Of a DNA stretch of 62,739 nt, positions 55,062-62,739 are shown piece after piece. The stretch spans positions 1-62,739 of the forward strand of contig CAISPV010000005.1 of the NCBI GenBank assembly GCA_903887485.1. Direction: 5' to 3'. This DNA comes from an uncultured Desulfobulbaceae bacterium. Lineage in GTDB: Bacteria; Desulfobacterota; Desulfobulbia; Desulfobulbales; Desulfocapsaceae. Positions within the stretch are counted from its first letter, which is position 1, and each line of letters opens with the position of its first letter. A model generated the notes under the pieces. The model was not told the DNA's origin. It made no database searches and was given only the letters and a program-made list of their open reading frames with translations. The position numbers were made by a program, and so were the translations under genes.

Positions 55062-55600
55062 ACAACGAGTCACGCGTCATCCTCACGGCCCAGGACATGG
55101 AGCTGGCCTTGAAACGAATTGCCCTGCAGATCCTGGAGCGCAACCATTCGGTTGCCGATCTGGCCATTGTCGGAATCCATACCTGCGGGGTAGATCTGGC
55201 GGAGCGGATCAGAAAGATTATCCAGGAGCAGGAGGGGGTGGATATCCCTTTTGGCAGTCTGGATATCACCCTGTACCGGGATGACTGGAGTATCATCTCG
55301 CAGAATCCCGTGGTGCGTACCACTGATCTCTCCTTTACAGTCGAGGGCAGCCGGTTGATTCTGGTGGATGATGTCCTGTTCACCGGCCGCACCATCAGGG
55401 CGGCCATGGATGCCATCATGGATTATGGCCGCCCGCACTCTATTCAGTTGGCGGTGCTTGTTGACCGCGGTGGCCGTGAGCTTCCCATCCAGGCCGATTA
55501 TACCGGCATGCAGACAACAGTTCTCCCTCATGAGCGTATTCAGGTATTACTCAAAGAACATGGCGGCCACGATCAAGTGGTGATCCAGAAGAACAGCTAA
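55058..55600 (+). CDS. pyrR: PyrR, pyr operon regulator / uracil phosphoribosyltransferase
   Basis: 180 residues of the PRTase fold. The PRPP loop LVDDVLFTGRTIRAAMDAIM and VDRGGRELPIQADYTG are diagnostic. PyrR binds pyrimidine mRNA leaders and can also salvage uracil. It overlaps purN (ATGA), so it is probably cotranscribed with purine genes. I saw no PyrR binding loop in the window, so any target leader lies elsewhere. Confidence 0.92.
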   Translation: MNNESRVILTAQDMELALKRIALQILERNHSVADLAIVGIHTCGVDLAERIRKIIQEQEGVDIPFGSLDITLYRDDWSIISQNPVVRTTDLSFTVEGSRLILVDDVLFTGRTIRAAMDAIMDYGRPHSIQLAVLVDRGGRELPIQADYTGMQTTVLPHERIQVLLKEHGGHDQVVIQKNS

Positions 55601-55606
55601 AACCAT

Positions 55607-57865
55607 ATGGAATTACTCGCCCCTGCCGGTAATATGGAGTCCTTTCGGGCTGCCGTTGATGCCGGTGCTGATGCCGTCTATGTTGGTGCCCCTGGTTTTA
55701 ATGCCAGGAACCTGGCCCGTGACCTCCGTCTCGATGAAATCGCCGCCATGATCCACTACTGTCGGGGGCATGGGTTGAAATTCTACCTTGCTGCCAATAG
55801 TCTGGTCAGGGAACAGGACCTGCCCCAGGTGATTGAAACCCTGGCCATCCTCGAAGAACTGAAACCGGACGCCCTCATCGTCCAGGATCTGGGGGTGATC
55901 AAACTGGTCCAGGACTATTTCCCCGCTCTTCCGCTTCATGCCTCCACCCTTATGGCCGCTCATAATTCTGATGCGGTGCGTGCCTTTACCGATATGGGCT
56001 TTGAACGGGTGGTACTCGCCCGTGAGCTGACCTTAAAAGAGATCAGCGCCATCTGTAAAAAGACCGAGACCGAAATCGAGGTCTTTGTTCATGGGGCCAT
56101 GTGTTTTTCCTATTCGGGCCTTTGTCTTTTCTCCTCCTTTCTGGGCGGCAAAAGCGGTCTGCGTGGCCGCTGTGTCCAGCCTTGTCGACGCCAGTACACC
56201 TGGGAGGCAAAAGGTGGAATTAAAAGTGGACTGAAGGGTGGAAAGAAGGGTGGCAAAGAATCAGCCAGCGGCCAGGGTGGTAAAGGCGGTTATCTGTTCT
56301 CCATGAATGATCTTGGCGGGCTGGAGGCAGTGCCCCTGCTTGCTGAGGCAGGGGTTGCCTCCCTGAAGATTGAAGGACGGCTGCGCACGGCCCACTATGT
56401 TTCTCATGTCGTCCAGGCCTACCGGATGGTGATGGACGCGGATGCCGGCACCTTCCCCTCGGTGCTGAGAATGGCCCAGCAGCTTGCGGAGAAGGCCATG
56501 AGCCGCAAGGTCGGCCCCGGCTATTTTCTCTCTCCGCAACCTGCTGAAGCGATCACTCCCTATCATTCCGGCAATACTGGTCTCCATCTTGGTCGGCTGG
56601 ATGTGGTGAATCAGAAAAAAAATGGTTGTTATGGAACCCTGATCTTAAAGGATGAACTGGAAACCGGAGACCGGTTGCGCCTGCATCTCGACTTAACAGG
56701 AGAGCGGCACAGTTTTACCTTGCGGGAGATGTTCAAAGGTAAGGAACTTGTTGAACAGGCCCTGGCCGGGGAAAAGGTGCAGATTGCCCTGCCTGCCGAT
56801 CTTGTTCCGGCCGGGGCGAGGATGATCGATCTGTACAAGGTGGATGTCCGCACCCGGCCACAGGTCACGGATGGAGAATTCGGGCTTCCTGGGGTCGGCG
56901 AGATGAAGGACCTTGTCGGCAAAATCCAGGAAACACAGCGAAGACGCATTGCGACAATTCACGATGAGGTCTGTTTTACTGCCGACAAAGAAGCGAAACT
57001 ACTGCCCGCTGACAAGAGAGGAAAGGGTGATGGCAAGCCGCGGGCCACCCCACGGAAAACCGGGCCGGTCAAGGTGAAATTGCCTCTTGAATGGTGGCTG
57101 AAGACTGATTCCCTCAAGGTCTTGCAGGAGCGGTTGCCTTTTACCCCGGACCGTTTTCTGGTGCCCCTCGATAAAACCACTGTCAGCCAGGTTGGGCAGA
57201 TCAAACGCTATATGGGGCAGGGAATACGCAATATAACCTGGTGCCTGCCGCCTGTCCTGTTTGAGTCGGATCTGGCTCAGGTTCAGAAGCAGCTTACCCT
57301 TCTTATGCGTTCCGGTTTTAAAAGTTTTCAGATCGGTCACATCAGCCAGGCCTGGATGTTTCGCGGGGAGAGGGTTCACTTGTCTTGTGACTATACTGTG
57401 AGTCTCATGAATAATCAGGCCCTGGCCGCAGTTATTCATCTGGGGGCGGAGGCGGCTCAACTTTCCATCGAATCAGACCAGAGGCTGCTTGTCGATATCA
57501 TTAAAGGCAGTCGGGCCAATTATCAGCATATCCGCAAGGGGCTTACCGTCTATGGCGCTCCGGCCCTGTTTACCGCCAGGATTGCGGCCCGTCATTTTCA
57601 GTATGATCGGGTCCTACTCAGCCCAAAAGGGGAGGCGTTCACCATGCATAAGAAAGACGGGTTGGTCAGAACCGTGCCGCGCCGACCATTCTCACTGCTG
57701 CCGTATCTGGGAGAATTACGGGATGCAGGGCTTGATTATGTGGTGGTTGATCTTTGCAATCTCCCCACGAGCCAGCAGGAGATGCTGGCCCTGGCCGACA
57801 GGCTCAGCGGGGTTGGCCGGGTAGCCAAACTTCCCACCTTTAACTATCTTGGTGTTTTGGAGTAG
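55607..57865 (+). CDS. U32 family peptidase-like protein (RlhA/PrtC type)
   Basis: 752 residues. The U32 core (MELLAPAGNMESFRAAVDAG, FVHGAMCFSYSGLC, GGKSGLRGRCVQPCRRQY) carries the conserved cysteines; a DUF3656-like middle and C-terminal U32 segment follow. Relatives hydroxylate 23S rRNA or tRNA bases rather than cut proteins. A Gly/Lys-rich stretch of about 25 residues (GGIKSGLKGGKKGGKESASG) interrupts the segment after the cysteine cluster. It starts six bases after pyrR. Confidence 0.88.
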   Translation: MELLAPAGNMESFRAAVDAGADAVYVGAPGFNARNLARDLRLDEIAAMIHYCRGHGLKFYLAANSLVREQDLPQVIETLAILEELKPDALIVQDLGVIKLVQDYFPALPLHASTLMAAHNSDAVRAFTDMGFERVVLARELTLKEISAICKKTETEIEVFVHGAMCFSYSGLCLFSSFLGGKSGLRGRCVQPCRRQYTWEAKGGIKSGLKGGKKGGKESASGQGGKGGYLFSMNDLGGLEAVPLLAEAGVASLKIEGRLRTAHYVSHVVQAYRMVMDADAGTFPSVLRMAQQLAEKAMSRKVGPGYFLSPQPAEAITPYHSGNTGLHLGRLDVVNQKKNGCYGTLILKDELETGDRLRLHLDLTGERHSFTLREMFKGKELVEQALAGEKVQIALPADLVPAGARMIDLYKVDVRTRPQVTDGEFGLPGVGEMKDLVGKIQETQRRRIATIHDEVCFTADKEAKLLPADKRGKGDGKPRATPRKTGPVKVKLPLEWWLKTDSLKVLQERLPFTPDRFLVPLDKTTVSQVGQIKRYMGQGIRNITWCLPPVLFESDLAQVQKQLTLLMRSGFKSFQIGHISQAWMFRGERVHLSCDYTVSLMNNQALAAVIHLGAEAAQLSIESDQRLLVDIIKGSRANYQHIRKGLTVYGAPALFTARIAARHFQYDRVLLSPKGEAFTMHKKDGLVRTVPRRPFSLLPYLGELRDAGLDYVVVDLCNLPTSQQEMLALADRLSGVGRVAKLPTFNYLGVLE

Positions 57866-58382
57866 GTGCTTATAGGTATGATATTTTATCCTGAAAACGG
57901 CAGTTGAAGAAGATTTGTTTTCGTGTAACATGCCTCAATAACGATAAATATCCATCATTTTCATCTGTCGATGTATTCACCAAATGGGTGAGCAGCTTTA
58001 GGATCAATCCTTCCTCTTGTCTTCAATAAATTCCACACTGCCTGATATGGCATCCCCCAACAACTTTTTCCCCTTTGCACTCCGCAACGCCATCACAGCA
58101 CCCGCATAAAAATCGCAGTAAAAAAAATAACTTGTCTTTTAAATTCTAGGCCAGATATACTAACAATGGGTCTGTAAGACATTTGGAGTTTGAATTCACG
58201 GATTGTTATCTGTCCTAAAGTCAGACGCATGAAACTCCTAAATTTCGTGTGTGGGTTTGACTTTATAGTAATTATTTGAATTTACTGAATGTTGTGTCTG
58301 ATCAGTATAGCTGCTTTGGTGGCATCATCGGTACGGATAATACACTGCAAATTTCTTTGCTCATACCACGGGAGAATGTGTA
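57866..58382. other. 517-base AT-rich intergenic region
   Basis: No convincing gene on the plus strand. A short minus-strand frame (58004-58093) looks like a protein end. The last 100 bases presumably hold the promoter of the tusA-like gene, but I could not pick a clear one. Confidence 0.5.
58004..58093 (-). pseudogene. Short relic of an unknown gene end
   Basis: 29 codons read MALRSAKGKKLLGDAISG and SVEFIEDKRKD before a stop. The frame also continues upstream with sensible codons (FYAGAV). It looks like the C terminus of a real protein, perhaps a YtxH-like helical protein, with the rest missing. Confidence 0.3.
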
Positions 58383-58607
58383 ATGGCTGCTGATAGATTG
58401 GTTGACGTTACGGGTAAGGTCTGTCCTTTGCCGCTGATTTCCTTGGCTAAAGAGGTCCGGACGATGCAGAAGGGGCAGATGCTGAGCATCGTTGGGGATG
58501 ATCCAATCTTCGAGGAATCAGTTACCGATTTTTGCCGTGAAAGGGGATATGAACTGTTCGATACCCATCGTGAAGGGAAAAAAATGACGATTGTGTTTCA
58601 GGTGTAA
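58383..58607 (+). CDS. TusA/SirA-family sulfur-carrier protein
   Basis: 74 residues with the N-terminal CPLP motif (DVTGKVCPLPLISLAKEV) whose cysteine carries persulfide sulfur. Proteins of this family relay sulfur for tRNA thiolation or sulfur metabolism. GGGAGA precedes the ATG. It is followed by a DsrE-like gene, the usual TusA-DsrE pairing in sulfur-using bacteria. Confidence 0.9.
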   Translation: MAADRLVDVTGKVCPLPLISLAKEVRTMQKGQMLSIVGDDPIFEESVTDFCRERGYELFDTHREGKKMTIVFQV

Positions 58608-58644
58608 GCAAAGACTGCTCCGAAAACCCTGCGAGGAATTCTCC

Positions 58645-59172
58645 ATGAATAAAAAAGGCACAATTCTCCTGCTCAGTGGAGATCTTGACAAGGCTCTCGC
58701 CGCCTTTATCATTGCCACAGGGTTTGCCGCCTTGGGTGTTGAGATGAAAATGTGGTTCATGATCTTTGGTCATAATTGCCTGAAGAAGCGCAAAAGTTTT
58801 TTTGCTCGACGGCGAAAGCCTGATCCGGCACGAGAAGGTCTATACCGGGATTTGGCGACTGACAATATTCTTCAACCCATGGTTGAGATGTTGAACCGCG
58901 GCGGAGCCGAACATCTGCCCTTATCGCAACTGAATCTGATGGGTTTGGGCCCCATGTTGTTTGCCAAGATGCTCAAAAAGAAAAATATCCAAAACCTTGA
59001 AGAGTTGATCCACAGCGCCGATGATCTGGGTGTTAAGTTCTACATCTGCCAGATCTGTTGTGACGCCCTAGGGCTGAGTGTGGATGACCTGATTGTGCCC
59101 AATGTGGAGATAAAGGGTGTTTCTGCCTACATGAAAGACACTATGGACGCCCATGTGAATTTGGTCTTTTAA
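58645..59172 (+). CDS. DsrE/F/DrsH-like family protein
   Basis: 175 residues of the DsrE fold (GTILLLSGDLDKALAAFIIA, then WFMIFGHNCLKK). A conserved cysteine cluster (YICQICCDALGL) lies in the C-terminal half, as in peroxiredoxin-like DsrE proteins. The start at 58645 has GAGGAA upstream. It follows the TusA-like gene by 37 bases and precedes a large sensor kinase. Confidence 0.88.
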   Translation: MNKKGTILLLSGDLDKALAAFIIATGFAALGVEMKMWFMIFGHNCLKKRKSFFARRRKPDPAREGLYRDLATDNILQPMVEMLNRGGAEHLPLSQLNLMGLGPMLFAKMLKKKNIQNLEELIHSADDLGVKFYICQICCDALGLSVDDLIVPNVEIKGVSAYMKDTMDAHVNLVF

Positions 59173-59201
59173 TCAAGCACCCATGTTACGGAGAGACTGC
59201 T

Positions 59202-62200
59202 TTGGACCATGACAATCTAGCCAAACTTGAGAATCAAAACCTGCGTTTGCTTGAAGAGAACGATCTTCTGCGCCGTACTCTGAACGAGACAGAGTGCGGT
59301 TACAATTTGATCCAGCAACGGGATGAGTTTGCAAAACTGATTGAACTTGGCAAAGCTATCGTTGCCGAGTTGGATATCAATAAGGTTTTTAACTTGGTGG
59401 CGGAAACAGCCCGTGACCTTATTTCTGCCGAATTGCTCATTGTCCCCATTATCGATGCCAATCGTGAGACCTATACCTACCTGGCAACGTCGGGCCTCGG
59501 CTCTGCCGACATACTGAATGTAAGTTTCAAGATTGAAGTGGGGATGTGTGGTTGGGTCTTAGATAATGAACGTCCGCTCCTCTTTGGTGAGCGCGATGAG
59601 TGGTGGATGGATGAAAAAACTAAGTGGGAGGAGGGACAACAATCGGCCTTGTTAGTGCCGCTTATCGGTAAAAAGAAAATTATTGGCGGCCTTTCCGGGA
59701 TTGGCAAGCTTGGCGGCGGCAGTTTTTCAGCTCACGATCTCGAAGTGTTGAGCCTATTTGCCAACCAGGTAAGCGCCGCCATTGAAAACGCCAGACTCTT
59801 TCAAGAAGTTGAGAGCAATAGTCATGCCTTGACGTTTACCAACCAGAGGTTGCAGGAAGAAATACAGGAACGTCTGCGGGTTGAAGTGACCTTGAGGAAG
59901 AGCGAAGAACGCTATCGGACTCTGCTTGACCAGGCAACGGATGCAATCTTTGTCTGTGATATGAACGCCCGCTTTATTGATGCCAACAAAGAGGCCTGTA
60001 AAGGCCTCGGTTATACCCGAGAAGAGCTGTTGACATTGAGCCTTTCCGATGTTGATCCCGATTTTGAAACAGAGCAGCACGTAAAAATTTTCTGGGAAGG
60101 ACTCACTGCCGGCAAGACTCTGACAATAGAAAGCAGCCATCGCCGCAAGGACGGCTCTTTGTTTCCTGTGGAAATCCATATCGGCAAGCTGGAGGTCAAT
60201 GGCCAACCGGCTATCCTTGGAATTGCCCGCGACATCAGTGAACGCAGGCAGGCGGAAGAGAAGCTCGCTAGTGAGCACAGGCACATGCAGAGCCTGTTTG
60301 AGGTGAACGGCTCTGGCATGCTGATTGTCTCTTCCACCCGGCACATCCTGCAGGTCAATAACCAGTTCTGCAACCTGTTCGGCTACAGCCATGATGAACT
60401 GGTGGGGCAGAGCGCCCGGATTCTGCATATTGATCAGCAACATTATGAAGATTGGGCCCCCTGCTTCTACGAAGCCAAGGCTGGTCATCTTCTTGCCAAT
60501 ATTGATTACCCCTGGCGCCGCAAAGACGGCACGGTTTTCTGGTGCATCTTTGCCGGAGTCAAGATGCAACTGCCCAGTGGTGAACCGGGTGTACTCTGGA
60601 ATGTAATTGACATTACCGAGCGTAAGCTGGCTGAGGAACAGGTCAAGAGACAACAGATTTTTCTGCAAAACGCCCTGGATGCTCTGACCCACCCCTTCTA
60701 TGTCGTCGACGCCAACGACTATACCATTAAGCTGGCCAACAAGGCCTCACATTTTGGCGCATATCGGGAGGGGGCAACCTGTTTCCAGTTAACCCACAAT
60801 CGTTCCGAACCTTGTGCCGGGGATAACCATCGCTGTTCTCTTCTCGAGGTTAAAAGAACGAAAAGGCCGGTAGTGGTTGAACATATTCACACTGATAAAA
60901 ACTGGAAGAAAAGAAGTGTCGAAATTCATGCCTATCCAATCTTTGACAGCAACGGCGATCTCAGCCAGATTATTGAATATTGCCTGGATATCAGTGAACG
61001 CAAGCAGGGAGAGGAAGAACGGCGTCGCCTGGTAACCGCCATCGAACAAGGCATAGACAGCGTTGTCATTACCGACAAAGACGGCATGATCGAGTATGTC
61101 AACCCCAGTTTTGAGAAGATCACCGGCTACAGCAAAGAGGAAGCGATCGGCGAGAACCTGCGGATTTTACAAAGTGGCAAGCAGGATGCCATCTTTTACC
61201 GGGAGATGTGGAAGACACTGACCAGCGGCAAGGCGTGGCAAGGGCATCTGATTAATAAGAAAAAAGACGGCACCCTGTTTGAGGAAGAAGTCTCGATCAC
61301 CCCGGTACTGAATGAAGCCGGAGAAATCATCAATTATGTGGCGGTAAAACGGGATGTGACAGAGCAAATGAAACTTGAGGGGCAACTCAGGCAGGCCCAG
61401 AAGATGGAGTCGATAGGTACCTTGGCGGGCGGCATTGCCCACGACTTCAACAACATCCTGACCCCCATTCTCGGCTATTCCGAGCTGGCCCGGGCCAGGA
61501 TCTCCCCGGATGATCCTCTGGCTTCTGATCTGCAGCAGGTCATCACCGCTGCTGGACGAGCCAAGGGTCTGGTGCAGCAGATTCTCGCCTTCAGCCGTCA
61601 GGCCCCGCAGGAACGAAAACCGTTTCAGCCGCAGTTGTTGGTGAAAGAGGCGCTCAAGCTCCTCCGGGCTTCCCTGCCCTCCACCATTGAAATCCGCGAG
61701 GAGATTTCCCCTGATTGTGGTGTTATCATGGCCGATCCCACCCAGTTTCACCAGATCATCATGAATCTCTGCACCAACGCCTACCAAGCCATGCGGTTAA
61801 CCGGCGGCGTGTTGGGGGTGAGACTTGCAAAAATTACCATTGACAATGACAGCAGGGTACCCAACATCGAACTTGCCCCAGGAGACTATGTATTGCTCGA
61901 GGTCAGCGATACCGGTTGCGGCATCGAGCAAAAAGCGCTGGCCCATATCTTTGACCCCTATTTTACCACCAAGGGCAAAGGGGAAGGCACCGGCCTCGGT
62001 CTTTCCGTGGTCCACGGTATTGTCAAAAGTTATCAGGGACATATTACGGTGTACAGCGAACCGGGCCAGGGGACGCGCTTTCATGTCTATCTGCCGAGGA
62101 TAGCCGAAGCGCATTCCCTGGCTGAGGCTGACCACATCGAGGCAATACCTACCGGTACGGAACGAGTGCTGGTGGTAGATGATGAAGCAGCGATCACCAC

Positions 62201-62537
62201 CATGCTTGAGGTAATCCTCCATGGTCTTGGCTACCAGGTGACCTCTTCCGGCAACAGCCTGGAGGCCCTGGCCCTTATTGAACAGGACCCAATGGCCTTT
62301 GACCTCCTGATTACCGATATGACCATGCCGCACCTGACTGGCTTTGAACTCACGGCCAAGGCGCTGGCCATCCGCTCAGACCTGCCTGTCATTCTCTGCA
62401 CTGGTTTCAGCGAGTTGATCAATAAAGAACAGACCCAGGCCCTGGGTATCCGGGCCTACCTGATGAAACCGATTTCGGTGCGGGAGCTGGGCCAGGCAGT
62501 ACGAAAGGTGTTGGATGCAAAAAAGAAGATATCGTGA
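59202..62537 (+). CDS. GAF/PAS hybrid sensor histidine kinase with receiver domain
   Basis: 1111 residues. It starts at TTG 59202 with GGAGAG six bases upstream. An N-terminal coiled coil leads to a GAF domain (about 45-200, including [15 protein letters not shown]). Four PAS segments follow, one with a Cys/His pattern ([19 protein letters not shown], then HRCSLLEV), then the H-box [18 protein letters not shown], an ATPase domain and a C-terminal receiver ([14 protein letters not shown]). No membrane helix. It lies 29 bases after the DsrE-like gene and may sense a related signal, but this is only proximity. Confidence 0.9.
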   Translation: MDHDNLAKLENQNLRLLEENDLLRRTLNETECGYNLIQQRDEFAKLIELGKAIVAELDINKVFNLVAETARDLISAELLIVPIIDANRETYTYLATSGLGSADILNVSFKIEVGMCGWVLDNERPLLFGERDEWWMDEKTKWEEGQQSALLVPLIGKKKIIGGLSGIGKLGGGSFSAHDLEVLSLFANQVSAAIENARLFQEVESNSHALTFTNQRLQEEIQERLRVEVTLRKSEERYRTLLDQATDAIFVCDMNARFIDANKEACKGLGYTREELLTLSLSDVDPDFETEQHVKIFWEGLTAGKTLTIESSHRRKDGSLFPVEIHIGKLEVNGQPAILGIARDISERRQAEEKLASEHRHMQSLFEVNGSGMLIVSSTRHILQVNNQFCNLFGYSHDELVGQSARILHIDQQHYEDWAPCFYEAKAGHLLANIDYPWRRKDGTVFWCIFAGVKMQLPSGEPGVLWNVIDITERKLAEEQVKRQQIFLQNALDALTHPFYVVDANDYTIKLANKASHFGAYREGATCFQLTHNRSEPCAGDNHRCSLLEVKRTKRPVVVEHIHTDKNWKKRSVEIHAYPIFDSNGDLSQIIEYCLDISERKQGEEERRRLVTAIEQGIDSVVITDKDGMIEYVNPSFEKITGYSKEEAIGENLRILQSGKQDAIFYREMWKTLTSGKAWQGHLINKKKDGTLFEEEVSITPVLNEAGEIINYVAVKRDVTEQMKLEGQLRQAQKMESIGTLAGGIAHDFNNILTPILGYSELARARISPDDPLASDLQQVITAAGRAKGLVQQILAFSRQAPQERKPFQPQLLVKEALKLLRASLPSTIEIREEISPDCGVIMADPTQFHQIIMNLCTNAYQAMRLTGGVLGVRLAKITIDNDSRVPNIELAPGDYVLLEVSDTGCGIEQKALAHIFDPYFTTKGKGEGTGLGLSVVHGIVKSYQGHITVYSEPGQGTRFHVYLPRIAEAHSLAEADHIEAIPTGTERVLVVDDEAAITTMLEVILHGLGYQVTSSGNSLEALALIEQDPMAFDLLITDMTMPHLTGFELTAKALAIRSDLPVILCTGFSELINKEQTQALGIRAYLMKPISVRELGQAVRKVLDAKKKIS

Positions 62538-62576
62538 TGGTACAAAATACATACAATACCACTAGTGTCCCAACGT

Positions 62577-62739
62577 TTAATCAAACAATAACAACTGTTT
62601 ACTCTTAGGCTCGACCTTGGTTATGTAATCTTCTTTTGTAAGTGCTTGGAATAATGGCATTCGTTCAAAGATGGTCACGCTCAAGACCTGTAAAATTGTG
62701 TAGAGGCTGGCCTCAATTTTGAGCCGTTTTTTCATGATG
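62577..62739 (-). mobile_element. IS4-family transposase, C-terminal part (continues beyond the window)
   Basis: The minus-strand frame encodes KKRLKIEASLYTILQVLSVT, then IFERMPLFQALTKEDY, ending LLLFD-stop, which is the typical end of IS4-family transposases. It is cut by the right window edge. A likely element terminus lies close by, near CACTAGTGTCCCAACG at 62560-62575. Confidence 0.75.

Overview
The window reads as chromosomal DNA of a Gram-negative bacterium, most plausibly a Desulfobacterota (Desulfobulbales-like) species. The evidence is an outer-membrane TPR/beta-barrel protein, lipoproteins, a CooC-type nickel ATPase, FolE2, a stand-alone IMP cyclohydrolase, TusA and DsrE sulfur-trafficking proteins, and many PAS-rich hybrid histidine kinases. 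The taxonomic call rests on gene content and protein flavour only. No rRNA, tRNA or CRISPR array was seen.

Layout. (1) 1-10262 is backbone: rpoH, a sugar-type DegT aminotransferase, a large TPR/beta-barrel exporter-like protein, greA behind a leader terminator, cooC, a Bax-inhibitor-1 protein, three consecutive hairpins, and coaBC. (2) 10270-18509 is an AT-richer accessory block. It holds a sigma-54-type AAA+ activator with an unrecognised sensor domain, a decayed IS200/IS605 element, a good -24/-12 promoter with an upstream inverted repeat, and a five-gene run: HAD-like protein, lipoprotein, PD-(D/E)XK-like nuclease, beta-CASP metallo-beta-lactamase nuclease and a 16-residue-repeat protein. 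Relics and a truncated DnaE with an intact PHP domain but a damaged polymerase site follow. (3) 18742-24770 is backbone: iron alcohol dehydrogenase, rsmA, a phosphoesterase, recD2 and a DUF296/PPC protein. (4) About 24.73-50.74 kb looks like an inserted energy and carbon island. It carries a complete N-type ATPase operon with a Na+-type c subunit and an in-frame a-c read-through, glycogen phosphorylase, two duplicated hybrid kinases with an HD-GYP regulator, a GH13 branching-type enzyme, phosphoketolase relics, transketolase, RpiB and a P3A-type H+-ATPase. A second, diverged copy of the 3' end of the DUF296 gene lies at its right end, so the block is bracketed by duplicated gene ends. (5) 50818-62537 is backbone again: darP, folE2-metF, hslR, a purine/pyrimidine cluster (IMP cyclohydrolase, purN, pyrR), a U32 protein, tusA/dsrE-like genes and a 1111-residue GAF/PAS kinase. 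An IS4-family transposase enters from the right edge.

How the parts may work together. The island couples two ion pumps (Na+ N-ATPase, H+ P-ATPase) with glycogen turnover and pentose-phosphate enzymes, which would suit salt, pH or energy stress. The most promising candidate for an undescribed system is the sigma-54-controlled nuclease cassette at 10270-16135: its regulator, promoter, likely enhancer site and effector genes are all present and no standard pathway explains it.
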